Source: Methylotenera versatilis 79
Lineage (GTDB): Bacteria; Pseudomonadota; Gammaproteobacteria; Burkholderiales; Methylophilaceae
DNA: 64,000 nt
NCBI RefSeq assembly: GCF_000384375.1
Contig: NZ_ARVX01000001.1
Location: forward strand, 2,232,001-2,296,000
Direction: 5' to 3'
Shown: positions 33,544 through 43,583 of the stretch, one piece after another
How positions within the stretch are numbered: the stretch's first letter is position 1
Layout: every line of letters starts with the position of its first letter
Translations under genes and position numbers: made by a program
The notes under the pieces: generated by a model
What the model saw: only the letters and a program-made list of their open reading frames with translations
Told to the model about the DNA's origin: nothing
Database searches by the model: none

Positions 33544-34998
33544 TTACAACAAATATTTTGTTGTAAGTCTTAAACGACGCAAACTTAAGACAACTCCTGT
33601 AAGACTAAACATGAATCCCAACACGCAAAAAATCATAACTAAAGCAGTTTTAAACTGAGGATGAGTATCTAGAACCGGAAAATCTAATGTGTGAAGCCCG
33701 CCGTATAACCAGCGATACCAGCGTCTTGAATGATCAATTTTCTCAATGATTTGCGCATTGGATCCATCAATATGAAACCAAGTTTTTTTAGCATCGTCGC
33801 AGACAACACGTAGCAATTGCGCGCTGGGCTTAGCCGTTGCACTCCGATAGGCGTCATTTTTATCTACCAGAATTGGTATTGTGCAATTAGCGCCTTCTAA
33901 AAGCTGCGTACTTTGCGATGTAAATGCTGAGAATGCAAAATCGTCACTTACGCCAAGTTGGCTTAAAACTTTTTGAGAGTCTTGGTTAAAGGTTGCAATG
34001 ACATAAGGATTACCAGCCAATTGAACCCATTCTAATTGTTTTGCCCCTGCCACAAACGAGGTATCAACAGAATTAAACTTCTGCCAATTTATTTTTCCAC
34101 CTGTAAGAACTATTCTTTGAGTTGCAGTTATATTGTTACGCGAAAACAATAAGCCGTGATCCATCGATAACCAGCCACTTAATATGTAAGTAAGCAGAAA
34201 GGTGGCTACCAATACACCGCCTAAGTGATGCAGATAATGCATACCGCGAAATGGTGAAATAGATTTAACGTGATTCCATCGTAGGCGCATAACTCCCAAA
34301 ATAATGCCAGTAATTGCTGCGATTAATGCAATCAATGACAGCGTCCAAACCAGCCAATTCCAAATATCCCAATGCTTCCTTAGGAAAGTAGGATATATCC
34401 AATGGACAACTGAGCCAACGTAATTCCAGCCCCTTTCAAACTGGGTGGTATCACGCACCACTTCTCCTGTGATATCAGAGATGTATAGCTCTGTTTTTTC
34501 ATCATCGTTGATCAGTACACGATGCAATGGTCTGTAAGCATCCAATCCATTCGAGACTGTCCATTGGTCAACATCATCCAGCGACGCGTAGGCTTTTTTT
34601 TGTACATCAATGCCATGTTGCTCAGCGTATTGATTAGCAATGACAAGCGCAGCATTTGTTGAAATTGTTTGCAGCACTTCACCTGTGTCGGCATATATGC
34701 CATTTACGTTTTTATCATGCTGCACAACATAAACGGGGCGATTGCCAGACATGACTAATTTTGCTCTTGTTATGCGCTCAAAATAAGGCAAAGAGCGAAT
34801 TGCCTCATACAAGGAAAGTTTTACATTTTGCATGGCAATTGGCTTTAATCCGGCAAACTTTTCCTCAGCACTTAACTCAGGAAAATGCACGAAATGTAGA
34901 ACCAAGCCTGTGGCAAACCATAGCATAAACAAAATGCAGGCAAAAATACCTAGCCACCGATGCCACAGGGACAGATAGCGAGTTGCAAATTTAATCAT
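33544..34998 (-). CDS. PepSY-associated membrane protein (siderophore/metal-reductase type)
   Basis: 484 residues with the PepSY_TM layout: helix 1 (about 8-33, LSLWHRWLGIFACILFMLWF), two periplasmic PepSY-like segments (about 55-190, with TGEVVRDTTQFERGW), helices 2-3 (about 215-275, including HHLGGVLVATFLLTYILSGW) and a last helix near 450-470. Histidines at helix ends (WHRWLG, VVHWIYP, LHHLGG) may bind heme. Relatives next to receptors (FegB/PiuB/FsqB types) are thought to reduce iron-siderophore complexes in the periplasm. It follows the siderophore-type receptor by 12 bp. No SD is visible; coupling to the receptor's translation is likely. Confidence 0.83.
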   Translation of the reverse strand: MIKFATRYLSLWHRWLGIFACILFMLWFATGLVLHFVHFPELSAEEKFAGLKPIAMQNVKLSLYEAIRSLPYFERITRAKLVMSGNRPVYVVQHDKNVNGIYADTGEVLQTISTNAALVIANQYAEQHGIDVQKKAYASLDDVDQWTVSNGLDAYRPLHRVLINDDEKTELYISDITGEVVRDTTQFERGWNYVGSVVHWIYPTFLRKHWDIWNWLVWTLSLIALIAAITGIILGVMRLRWNHVKSISPFRGMHYLHHLGGVLVATFLLTYILSGWLSMDHGLLFSRNNITATQRIVLTGGKINWQKFNSVDTSFVAGAKQLEWVQLAGNPYVIATFNQDSQKVLSQLGVSDDFAFSAFTSQSTQLLEGANCTIPILVDKNDAYRSATAKPSAQLLRVVCDDAKKTWFHIDGSNAQIIEKIDHSRRWYRWLYGGLHTLDFPVLDTHPQFKTALVMIFCVLGFMFSLTGVVLSLRRLRLTTKYLL

Positions 34999-35010
34999 CG
35001 CTAAACTGGC

Positions 35011-37116
35011 TTAATATTTCAATTCGGCAGTAAGCTCAACTCGGCGTGATTCACCCAAAATAAATTGTTCAGTATCATAAGAAACCGGCGCATAAACTTT
35101 GTCTGTTAAATTGCGCAAACTTGCCCTGAGGGTGGTTTTCGGATTTACGTTCCAAGCGACATTCGCGTCATAAATCGTATAACCACGCATAATCGATGTA
35201 TTTGCATTATCGGCATAGCGTCTTCCAACTAATCTTGCGCCAATTCCAGCTTCCCAATCGGGTTGTTGATAATAAAGCCACAAATTGGCTGTTTTTTCTG
35301 GAACATCTATCGGCGTATTTCCTGCGCGATTTACTCCACCACCTTCAGTTAACTTGTCATAACGTGCATCCAGTAAAGCCACATTTAAATCCGTGCGCCA
35401 ATGCTGTATTGGGAAAAGACTTGCTGCAAGCTCTACGCCGCGTGATGACTGCTTGCCACCTTGAACACGTAAGGTTGAGTTGCTAGGGTCACGCGTGATA
35501 ATGTTATCTTTAGCAATATGATAAAGCGCAAAAGTTAACTCCCCTTTTCCATCTGCCAACACATGTTTAACACCAACTTCTGCTTGTTGTGCCGAGGTTA
35601 GCTTAAACGCACCACTGCTAGGCCGAATCGAGACGATAGATGATACTGGGTCAGACTCACGACTAAATTGTCCATACAAGGAAGATGACTTCGTCGGCTG
35701 AAATACTGCCCCCACGCGATATGAGAAAGGTGCATAGTCCGCATCCAGATTAGCACGACCAAGTCTACTTTCATGATCAACATCTATCCAGTCCTGTCTT
35801 AAGCCTGTAATAAATTTAATCTTCTCGGTAATATCCAAAGCATTCTCAGCAAAGAATGCTTGTTGTTGCGTTGTTGAAGCAAAATCTTTTACTGTTGGGT
35901 CAATAGTCGTGAAATATCCGCGCGGGAAATTTTTAATCGGTACGTTGGTGCTTGGATCGTTACCATCATAAAAATTATCATAGTAACTAAAATCAACACG
36001 TGAAATTTCGTAGCCAACCGCCCAACGATTATGATGTCCAAATAGGTCTGCGGTTGAAGCCAACTCTAATCGATCGCCAAGTTGCTTTTGTTTATGCTTG
36101 ATTTCGGTATAGCCGAACCTATCAACGGTATTGCTTGCGTCGTCAATCGCAAAGTACTCCACATTTCGCCAATGTCGATCAGCCTTAGACCAGTAGCTGA
36201 TATTGCTCAGTTTGGTCGTATCGCTAATATCCCAATCCAGTTTTGCGCGCAAACGTGTATCTTCAAAATGTTGTTTGCTATCACGGACATTGTAATTTTG
36301 ATTGCGTAAAGATTCATCGATACGGCCATTTCTGAGAGGAATGCCCGTGTAGCGAGTTGGATTTTCATTCGCAACATCAGCGGTAAAATTAATGCGTAAA
36401 TCTTCATTAACATTCAGCAATATCCCAGTCATTAACTTTGCGCTGTCGTAATCACCGTGATTAACATAGCCATTACCACCAGTAACAGAAGCATCCACTC
36501 GATATGCCCCGGCTTCTCCTAATGCGCCACTTCCGCCAATACCTGTGCGATAAACCCCAAGCGTACCTACCCCGACCAATGCTTCAAATTGACTTTCGCG
36601 GCTTGGCGCTTTGCGAATGCTATTGATGATGCCGCCAACAGTACCATCTCCAAACAACACAGAAGCCGGACCACGCAGAATATCGAACTGCTGGTAACCC
36701 CAAGTATCAGATGGGTAAGTCAATGTGCTTGCGGCCGTCTGTAAACGTATACCATCTTCAGCTTGTCCTACAGAATTGTTACCTGTAAAACCTCTCGCAG
36801 AAAAGGCGACGCCTGTACCCAGATTGCTGATGTCGGTGATGCCCGTTGAGCGCGAAACGGCCTCACGTACATTATTATCTCCGCGCAACCGAATAGTAGA
36901 AATATCAATTGATTCTATACTGGCCGGTGTTTCAAGCGCAGTTAAGCCTAACCGACTTCCCGTCTTATTTGTATCAGTTAACTTTAATGCACCTTTAGAC
37001 TGATTTTTTTCCGTTACAACAACCTCACCCAGTAGCGCATCCTCTTCTGCAAATACGCTTGTGTAAGGCAAGGTTGCCGCCATAACAGCCAACCATAATA
37101 TTCGAAACTTATTCAT
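35011..37116 (-). CDS. TonB-dependent siderophore-type receptor
   Basis: 701 residues, no STN domain. A signal peptide (about 1-23, TSVFAEE), a TonB-box-like start (LGEVVVTEK, about 29), a plug domain (about 50-165: GITDISNLGTGVAFSARGF, ILRGPASVLFGDGTVGGIIN) and a 22-strand-type barrel ending FILGESRRVELTAELKY. The plug pattern is that of FhuA/FiuA-type ferric-siderophore receptors. AGGGAAG precedes the ATG. It begins an operon with a PepSY protein and has a -24/-12 promoter (37201) and an enhancer-like dyad (37294) upstream, so unlike Fur- or ECF-controlled receptors it is likely sigma-54-dependent. The ligand is unknown. Confidence 0.9.
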   Translation of the reverse strand: MNKFRILWLAVMAATLPYTSVFAEEDALLGEVVVTEKNQSKGALKLTDTNKTGSRLGLTALETPASIESIDISTIRLRGDNNVREAVSRSTGITDISNLGTGVAFSARGFTGNNSVGQAEDGIRLQTAASTLTYPSDTWGYQQFDILRGPASVLFGDGTVGGIINSIRKAPSRESQFEALVGVGTLGVYRTGIGGSGALGEAGAYRVDASVTGGNGYVNHGDYDSAKLMTGILLNVNEDLRINFTADVANENPTRYTGIPLRNGRIDESLRNQNYNVRDSKQHFEDTRLRAKLDWDISDTTKLSNISYWSKADRHWRNVEYFAIDDASNTVDRFGYTEIKHKQKQLGDRLELASTADLFGHHNRWAVGYEISRVDFSYYDNFYDGNDPSTNVPIKNFPRGYFTTIDPTVKDFASTTQQQAFFAENALDITEKIKFITGLRQDWIDVDHESRLGRANLDADYAPFSYRVGAVFQPTKSSSLYGQFSRESDPVSSIVSIRPSSGAFKLTSAQQAEVGVKHVLADGKGELTFALYHIAKDNIITRDPSNSTLRVQGGKQSSRGVELAASLFPIQHWRTDLNVALLDARYDKLTEGGGVNRAGNTPIDVPEKTANLWLYYQQPDWEAGIGARLVGRRYADNANTSIMRGYTIYDANVAWNVNPKTTLRASLRNLTDKVYAPVSYDTEQFILGESRRVELTAELKY

Positions 37117-37200
37117 AACTTCCCTGTTTATAATAATTAACTACCCAATAATTGGTACGCAATGCTGCATAGGTGGGTAACCTATAATCAGGTACAAACA

Positions 37201-37215
37201 GCAGGAAATATGCCA
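37201..37215 (-). promoter_or_regulatory. Sigma-54 (-24/-12) promoter for the siderophore-type receptor operon
   Basis: Minus strand TGGCATATTTCCTGC: GG of -24 and GC of -12 are 10 bp apart as required, about 85 bp upstream of the ATG at 37116. Confidence 0.7.
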
Positions 37216-37293
37216 ATAAAAATATACTTATTAATCAATGGATTAAAAAATTACGATTAATATATTGATTAATATGCAACAGGAAAAAATATA

Positions 37294-37311
37294 ATTGTTT
37301 CTGTAGAAACA
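37294..37311. promoter_or_regulatory. Candidate enhancer site (UAS) for the sigma-54 activator, copy 3
   Basis: Minus strand TGTTTCTACAGAAACAAT; it shares 15 of the first 17 positions with copy 2, and the dyad GTTTCT / AGAAAC is perfect. It lies 95 bp upstream of the -24/-12 element at 37201. The rest of the gap to the exosortase stop (37312-37538) shows nothing I can name. Confidence 0.6.
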
Positions 37312-37538
37312 GATTCTGAAGGAATTGTTTGAAATAGGACGAGTGCTTATAAAAAGAATGATTTAGTTAAATTCCAAACCACTAAGTTTAATAGTTTAAG
37401 CGCTGATAAAGACTAGGTTGCAACTACAGCAAATCGCTCAAAACTTTACTTATTTACAAATAATTTGAAATGGAAATATCAACCGGACAAGTACCATAAA
37501 CTTGGATAAATGTCAGATTCTATATTTAAAAGTCTAAT

Positions 37539-39089
37539 TTAATCTGGAATATAACGCGGTAATAGTGGATAACTTTCACGAATGAATTCCCCTAATGCTT
37601 GATCAGACTCTGCTTCAGATTTATATACTGGCACTGTGTAACGCACTATCGCGCCATCTGTTCTATTCATCGTGATGGCATCATAAAGCAATGCAAATTT
37701 CATTGAGAATTCATTAGATAAATCGCGGCCACGTTGATGAAACCAATAATAGACCAGTTGTTTAGACTCACCTTTCGAGATAAGCATGCGTGTCACTTTA
37801 ATCGTTTTTTGATCATTAATAACAATTTCATGTATTTTAGTGTTGGTGATTTCCCACCCACCGCCAGGAATACAAGCTTTAGGTGAATGTGGAACTGAAC
37901 CTGAGCGTTGTGAATCGGTATAACCCGCATACAGGTTAACGTTAGTATTCGCTTTATTGTAGTTAACTAATAAATAATCTTTTAATTGTAATATTTGATT
38001 TTCGCCATTTTCAAAATCATATTTTCTACCTTTCCAACCATCGATTTCTAAAGGGAAAGAACTGAAATTGGCTCTCTCTGGGATCACTTCATCCCGATGT
38101 TTAATCGTGAAGGTTGATAGTGAGGCTAAAATGACAATGGAAATGCCAATAATAATGGGTAAGGGCTGAACATTTCCTTTTATATCGGTATCTTTAGCGG
38201 GATGATTAGTTTCTAAATAGTCAAAAGAGTTAGCCAAGGTTCTGTCATTCATTTTCAATGCAATATTTAATAATTTGGCTTCTAATAAAAGCAGTCCTAT
38301 ACAAATTAAAAATATCACCCAGCCTTCGAAATAATGCATAAAGCCCTCTGCAGCTTCAATGCCAGAATGATTTACTAAGATAGCAACAACTGCAATTCGC
38401 GCACTATTCATCACAATGCTGATTGGCACGCTGGATAAAAATAGCATCGCACGAGCGTAAAATGGGGCTTTGTACATATAACCCATCATTAAACCAATGG
38501 TCATTAATGGGTACATATAGTTAAGCCCGCTACAAGCTTCAACTACTTGCAGCTTGTATATGCCTAAATCGATAATATTGCCATCTTGGAAAACCGTCAT
38601 TCCAAGTAAACGACTGATTGCAACACCCAAATCAGAGGAGATAAGTTGCATCTTGCCTGAAAGCATGACGTCTAGCATGTAGGGTAAGGGAATCACTAAA
38701 AACAGATGTAGAAATGGAACCAATATTTTCCGGATTTGCTTGCCTATCATGACCCAGGCTAGCCCGAAACACATTAGTAGCGTGCCATATTGAACAATGG
38801 TCCATATAGCACTGAGCTCGCCAATAATCAGGGCAGCTCCTGCGAAAATGGTAATTGCTACACCAATCCAAGGACTATTATTATGATTTTGAATCTCAAA
38901 ACGCTTAATCCAAATAAGATAAAGCGCCATAAAAAAGACTAATGGTGCATGCGAATAACGCTCCTCGTGCGTTACTCTTATTAATTGTTCATGTAATGCA
39001 TCTTTAAAAGTGATGACTAAAAATATCACCAGTAATACATAAAGCACTGATCTGATATGGCTCTTTAACCAGTCAATTATTTTTATCAA
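37539..39089 (-). CDS. Exosortase fused to an EpsI domain
   Basis: 516 residues. An eight-helix exosortase domain (about 15-275) has the proposed catalytic triad: Cys in VVEACSGLNY, Arg in MNSARIAV and His in FMHYFEGW. After a further membrane helix (about 310-328) comes a periplasmic EpsI-type domain (about 335-516), with NLYAGYTDSQRSGSVPHSPK and CIPGGGWEI. Exosortases process C-terminal PEP-CTERM-like signals on secreted proteins and often sit in exopolysaccharide clusters. Fusion to EpsI is known for the XrtA/XrtD kinds; I cannot decide which. Its ATG overlaps the glycosyltransferase stop by 4 bp. It is the last gene of the cluster. Confidence 0.9.
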   Translation of the reverse strand: MIKIIDWLKSHIRSVLYVLLVIFLVITFKDALHEQLIRVTHEERYSHAPLVFFMALYLIWIKRFEIQNHNNSPWIGVAITIFAGAALIIGELSAIWTIVQYGTLLMCFGLAWVMIGKQIRKILVPFLHLFLVIPLPYMLDVMLSGKMQLISSDLGVAISRLLGMTVFQDGNIIDLGIYKLQVVEACSGLNYMYPLMTIGLMMGYMYKAPFYARAMLFLSSVPISIVMNSARIAVVAILVNHSGIEAAEGFMHYFEGWVIFLICIGLLLLEAKLLNIALKMNDRTLANSFDYLETNHPAKDTDIKGNVQPLPIIIGISIVILASLSTFTIKHRDEVIPERANFSSFPLEIDGWKGRKYDFENGENQILQLKDYLLVNYNKANTNVNLYAGYTDSQRSGSVPHSPKACIPGGGWEITNTKIHEIVINDQKTIKVTRMLISKGESKQLVYYWFHQRGRDLSNEFSMKFALLYDAITMNRTDGAIVRYTVPVYKSEAESDQALGEFIRESYPLLPRYIPD

Positions 39090-40321
39090 GCTAAATCTCC
39101 AACTACTTTTTTATAAATTGTTATCATTTCCTGCGTTTTTTTGTCCCACAAGAAATGTTGTTTAATTCGAGCAATAGCCGCTTGTCCTAATTGATAGCGT
39201 AAATGCGGATCTAATGCTAACTTATCGATAATGCTTGAAAACTGTTCAACCATATATTCTCTTGATTGCGGTTCAACTAAGTAGCCCGTTTCATTGGTGA
39301 TGTAGTCCATTGGACCGCCCCAAGCGGTTGCGACTACAGGCAAACCTCTCGACATCGCTTCTAAAACAACCGCCCCGCCACACTCTCTAATGCTAGGCAG
39401 TACAAAAATATCCGCTTTATCGTAATAATCATTTGTTTCTGCATGCGATACTAAACCCAAAAACAAGACTTTATTCGGCGCTTTCCTTTGGGCATATTGC
39501 TCAAGCTTACTTCTTAATACGCCATCACCTAATATAGTCAGTTTAACTGGCGCTTGGCACTGGCTAATTGCATCAATCAAAATGTCAATTGCCTTCCAGT
39601 CAACTAGCCTACCTACAAAAAGCACATTGATAACGCTAGGCTGAGAGGCTTCTTTGGGTGCATCTACTACTGAAAATACACCATTCTCTACAATTTCAAC
39701 CACTTTCCCAAGTCGGAATTTAGGTAAAGCATCATGCGTTCTTTGATTTGCGACCAATAAATATTTAGCGAAAAACTTTCCTGGTATCAATAAATTATAA
39801 ATCGATGAAAACACGCGTATTACATGATATAAAATACGCTCAGACTTTCCGGCCATATGCTTAAATGCAATGGGGAATGACATACCACCATTCATTGGAC
39901 CAATAACTACTGGAATACCCAAAGCAAACATGGCTGATGGCTGCACCGCAGACACAGGTGCTGGCTCATGAATAACATCGATTTCTTTTTCTTTAACGAT
40001 ATTTCTTGCTAGTTTCCATTGATAAAACTGCGTAATCAAGTGCATGACAAAACCAACTGTCAAAATACTGATTCTTTCTGGCAAGAGGTTTCCACACTTA
40101 TTTAAAAATTTATGTGCAGCTGTGTCTGGTATATAAAAAACATTTTCTTGATTAATATCAGCTAATTTTGAAACCGACGTTTTTACGCGCGCATGTGTGA
40201 TTAAATAAACCTCATGCTGAGTTTTTGCTAAGTACCTGAAATAATTAAGTGGCAACATTGCTTCGCCGCCAAAAATATTAGACGCATGCTCACAAACAAT
40301 TAATATCTTTAAATTTCGCAT
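39086..40321 (-). CDS. Glycosyltransferase family 4 (GT4)
   Basis: 411 residues with the GT-B fold: an N-terminal acceptor domain (ILIVCEHASNIFGGEAMLPL) and a C-terminal nucleotide-sugar domain (FVGRLVDWKAIDILIDAISQ, ILGDGVLRSKLEQYA, VLPSIRECGGAVVLEAMSRG), including the E-x7-E motif region of GT4. It would add a sugar to the exopolysaccharide repeat unit at the cytoplasmic face. It sits between the ExeA-like ATPase and the exosortase, overlapping the latter by 4 bp, an order often seen in exosortase clusters. Confidence 0.88.
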   Translation of the reverse strand: MRNLKILIVCEHASNIFGGEAMLPLNYFRYLAKTQHEVYLITHARVKTSVSKLADINQENVFYIPDTAAHKFLNKCGNLLPERISILTVGFVMHLITQFYQWKLARNIVKEKEIDVIHEPAPVSAVQPSAMFALGIPVVIGPMNGGMSFPIAFKHMAGKSERILYHVIRVFSSIYNLLIPGKFFAKYLLVANQRTHDALPKFRLGKVVEIVENGVFSVVDAPKEASQPSVINVLFVGRLVDWKAIDILIDAISQCQAPVKLTILGDGVLRSKLEQYAQRKAPNKVLFLGLVSHAETNDYYDKADIFVLPSIRECGGAVVLEAMSRGLPVVATAWGGPMDYITNETGYLVEPQSREYMVEQFSSIIDKLALDPHLRYQLGQAAIARIKQHFLWDKKTQEMITIYKKVVGDLA

Positions 40322-40353
40322 AATTGACGACTGTTTTTAAATACTAAAATGTA

Positions 40354-41172
40354 CTAAATGCCCAGTACGCCAAACTCTGCTCTATCCTTAATCACTTCAC
40401 GCACTAGTCCAACATCAATTTTCTCTGCGTTGGTTGAGTAACCATATACCAACGCCGTATCGCAAAGAATATTAATACTACGTGGAATGCCCTTAGCTGC
40501 CTCGCCAATTAAACGCGTTGCGGCGGGCGTAAATAAAAGTGCATCACGCCCTGCTACATGAAGGCGATGATGAATGTATTTATCGGCTTCGAAAGACTCT
40601 AAAGGTGGAATAAAAAAGTCCACCGAAACACGTTGGAAAAATTGCTGCAAATCTGGTCTACGGAGTAAATCTCTTAATTGAGGCTGCCCAACCAATATTA
40701 TTTGCAATAATTGATCTTTATCCGCATTAATATTAGACAGCATGCGAAGTGACTCTAACGCTGCAGGGCTTAAGTTTTGCGCCTCGTCAACAATCAACAC
40801 TACACGTTTATTTTCGGTGTAACATTTGATTAAAAACTGTTGAAAAGCATCATAAAGCGCTAAATTGGATTTACCTTCATACGGCTGATTAAACGAAAGC
40901 ATTATCCAGCCGAGTAAGTCATCAATATGCTCGTGAGTGTTGTAAACAATACCGACAGTTAGCTCATCACCTAGATTATTGAGTAAATGACGCACTAACG
41001 TTGTTTTACCACAGCCTATTTCGCCGCAAATCACAGAGAAACCTGCACGGTTCTGAACGCCGTATTCAAGCATTGCATATGCCATGCTGTGGCGAAGACT
41101 AAAAAATAAAAATTCCGGATCTGGTTGAATTGAAAAAGGTTTTTCTTTTAAACCGTAAAAGCTTTCATACAT
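40354..41172 (-). CDS. Exosortase-cluster AAA ATPase (ExeA/GspA-like)
   Basis: 272 residues. The N-terminus (MYESFYGLKEKPFSIQPDPE) and ATPase motifs (Walker A GEIGCGKTT at about 50; Walker B VVLIVDEAQNLSP at about 125; sensor LVGQPQLRDLL) match the PEP-CTERM/XrtA-associated ATPase I know as TIGR03015, which is usually about 270 residues; longer GspA relatives have a peptidoglycan-binding tail that is missing here. It probably works with the chain-length and export proteins of the capsule or EPS machine. It starts 23 bp after the PrsT-like gene stop. Confidence 0.88.
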   Translation of the reverse strand: MYESFYGLKEKPFSIQPDPEFLFFSLRHSMAYAMLEYGVQNRAGFSVICGEIGCGKTTLVRHLLNNLGDELTVGIVYNTHEHIDDLLGWIMLSFNQPYEGKSNLALYDAFQQFLIKCYTENKRVVLIVDEAQNLSPAALESLRMLSNINADKDQLLQIILVGQPQLRDLLRRPDLQQFFQRVSVDFFIPPLESFEADKYIHHRLHVAGRDALLFTPAATRLIGEAAKGIPRSINILCDTALVYGYSTNAEKIDVGLVREVIKDRAEFGVLGI

Positions 41173-41195
41173 TTTGTGTTGTCCAGACTATGCGG

Positions 41196-43583
41196 CTATA
41201 AGGTTTTAAGTAAGGCAATGGCATCATCTTTTTCTTTTTGAGAAAGGGGTTGATTCTCAGATAGTTTGATGGATTTTTGTAATGCTTGCTTTGCGGACAC
41301 AGGGTCATTTTTTGCAATATAAATTTTAGCCAAGTGATATTGAAATATGGCAATTTCAGGTGCTTTCTGAATCGCAGATTCTAATGCTTTCTTCGCAGCA
41401 TCAAACTCTCCGACTTTGTAACTCGCCCAACCATATGTATCTAAAAATTGTGGTGTTGTACTATTTTTTAAATCTTTTGCTAAAGTATGTGCGCGTGCAA
41501 AGCTGGCTTGATCGTTACGATAATCCAGTAAAAGATTTGCTAAATTATTACTTGCAATTTCAAACTCTGGACGCTGTTTTAACATATCTTCATACACTTT
41601 AATTGCATCATCAATACGATTAGCACCTACAAGCAATTCAGTTTGAGTTAACATCAAATTAAAGTCATTAGGTAACTCTTTCAATCCCGCTTGAATCGTT
41701 TTTTCAGCTTCTGCCAGCTGATTTGCCTGTTGTTGCGCAATTGCTAACTGCTGATAGCCAGTAGGATTTTTCGGATTCGCCTGTACAAAGCTAGAGAGTA
41801 TTTGTTGTGCTCCCTGTATATTGCCAGAACTTAAATAAATCTGACCCTTAATCAGTTGCGCTTCAGCATTATTAGGATTGTCTTTTAATACGCTATCAAT
41901 AAATGCAAGCGCTTCTTTCGGCTTACCTGCGCGCATATATGTTCTAACAACAGCAACAATAGGCTGTGTTTCATTTGGCGCGGCATCATGTGCTCGTTTA
42001 AATGCACTTAACGCACCTTCTAAATCATTTTGACCAATCGAAATAGCACCTTCAATTTGATCAGCTAATGGATTTTTATCATTCTGGTTTTTTGCTCGGT
42101 CTGCAAGCGCTTGAGCACCAGCATAATCTCCACGTGCAATTTTAGCTTGTGCAAGTGAGCGTAGCACAACAGGATTATTAGGATTTGCTGTCAACATATC
42201 TTCAAAGACTTTTTCAGCACGCTCTGGTTGTTTGCGGCGCATTAAAAACTGTGCATAAGGAATACCATAGGTGGGCGAAAATTTGCTCGTTTCAAACGCT
42301 TTAACATATTGTTCTTCCGCCAGCTGTGGTGATCCAGAATTCTCATGTGCTGATGCCAACATCACCATAGCACCGAAAGCAGTTGGCGAATCGAGTGTTA
42401 CCGTTCTTAAATCACTAATGGCAGCATCATAATTTTTCGCTTCTAAAGCTATACCTGCTCTTAATGTTAATGCTTGTCCATTACTTTTATCAGCTTTTAA
42501 AATAGCATTTAGCATCTTACTTGCTTCTTCTTTTTTGCCAGCTTGAATCAGCTTGTACGCAATCATACTTTGCGCCTTATAGCCATCAGGTGTATTGCCC
42601 GCTTTATCTTTGATTTCTCCTAGTAATTTATCTTCTTGTTGCGGCATTTTTTGCAGTTGATATAAATTTACCAAAGCAAAAGCTAGCTCATAATTATTAG
42701 GCTCTTTTTTTACAAAATTTTCTAATTCTAAACGCCCTGCATCTGGTCCTTTAGTCGCAATAACGAATCGAACAATATCTAATTTTGGTGCTACATCAGA
42801 CGACATTTCTGCTATCGCACGTAATTGCTGTTCTGCTTCTGGCTGACGATTATATTTAAGCAAAAATTGAGCATAGCTTTTTCTCACAATGCTTTTATCT
42901 GAAAACAAAATAATCATTTTTTGAAAAGATTGATCTGCTTCTTGTACTTTAGATAAATCTTCTAATACTTTGATTCTAATCAATTGCACGGCAAGATTTT
43001 TTTCGTTTTTGGATAAAGCCTGATCTAAATACTCCATAGCCTTAAGGTTGTCTTTAGCTGATAATCGCTCAGTCGCCAATAAAATATAAGCATCTTGATT
43101 ATTAGGATCTTTGCTTAAAGCTAAATTTGCATACTCTAGCGCACCTTTCGTATCGTTCAACTTCAACTGAATAGCTGCACGCAAATTAAGCGCTGACACA
43201 TTGTTTTTATCGACTTCAAATGCTTTGTTACTTCTTTCAAGCGCAAGATCAACCTTACCTGCAGCTAATAATATTTGCCCCGTTTTAACCAGCGCATCTA
43301 TATTTGTTGGTTCTCTTTCAAGCACTTGATTCATCAATGCATACGTCGTTTTAAAATCGCCTTTACGCTCTGCGATTAAAGCCAAAGCATAGGTGGCTTT
43401 AGGCATTACTTTTTTCATTTGCAATGCATTTTGAAATTCTAGCCTTGCTTTATCAGGATCCTTCTCAAGCAACTCCATACCTTTTAGATAGTATTTCTCT
43501 GCTTTTTCTTCAGGCGATGAGCAGCCAGAAACGGTTAAGATCAACCCGAGTGTAATCAGTAAGCTAACTAGTGCATTTTTCAT
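41196..43583 (-). CDS. PrsT-like TPR-repeat lipoprotein of the PEP-CTERM/exosortase system
   Basis: 795 residues. A lipoprotein signal ends at LTVSGC (Cys about 21). The rest is a nearly continuous run of 34-residue TPR helical pairs (for example KVDLALERSNKAFEVDKNNV, ALEYANLALSKDPNNQDAYI, AEAQLIKGQIYLSSGNIQGA), about twenty in all. Length and position match the putative PEP-CTERM system lipoprotein PrsT (TIGR02917, about 900 residues). It is thought to support assembly or secretion of the polysaccharide at the envelope. No catalytic domain is seen. The ribosome site is weak. Confidence 0.87.
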   Translation of the reverse strand: MKNALVSLLITLGLILTVSGCSSPEEKAEKYYLKGMELLEKDPDKARLEFQNALQMKKVMPKATYALALIAERKGDFKTTYALMNQVLEREPTNIDALVKTGQILLAAGKVDLALERSNKAFEVDKNNVSALNLRAAIQLKLNDTKGALEYANLALSKDPNNQDAYILLATERLSAKDNLKAMEYLDQALSKNEKNLAVQLIRIKVLEDLSKVQEADQSFQKMIILFSDKSIVRKSYAQFLLKYNRQPEAEQQLRAIAEMSSDVAPKLDIVRFVIATKGPDAGRLELENFVKKEPNNYELAFALVNLYQLQKMPQQEDKLLGEIKDKAGNTPDGYKAQSMIAYKLIQAGKKEEASKMLNAILKADKSNGQALTLRAGIALEAKNYDAAISDLRTVTLDSPTAFGAMVMLASAHENSGSPQLAEEQYVKAFETSKFSPTYGIPYAQFLMRRKQPERAEKVFEDMLTANPNNPVVLRSLAQAKIARGDYAGAQALADRAKNQNDKNPLADQIEGAISIGQNDLEGALSAFKRAHDAAPNETQPIVAVVRTYMRAGKPKEALAFIDSVLKDNPNNAEAQLIKGQIYLSSGNIQGAQQILSSFVQANPKNPTGYQQLAIAQQQANQLAEAEKTIQAGLKELPNDFNLMLTQTELLVGANRIDDAIKVYEDMLKQRPEFEIASNNLANLLLDYRNDQASFARAHTLAKDLKNSTTPQFLDTYGWASYKVGEFDAAKKALESAIQKAPEIAIFQYHLAKIYIAKNDPVSAKQALQKSIKLSENQPLSQKEKDDAIALLKTL

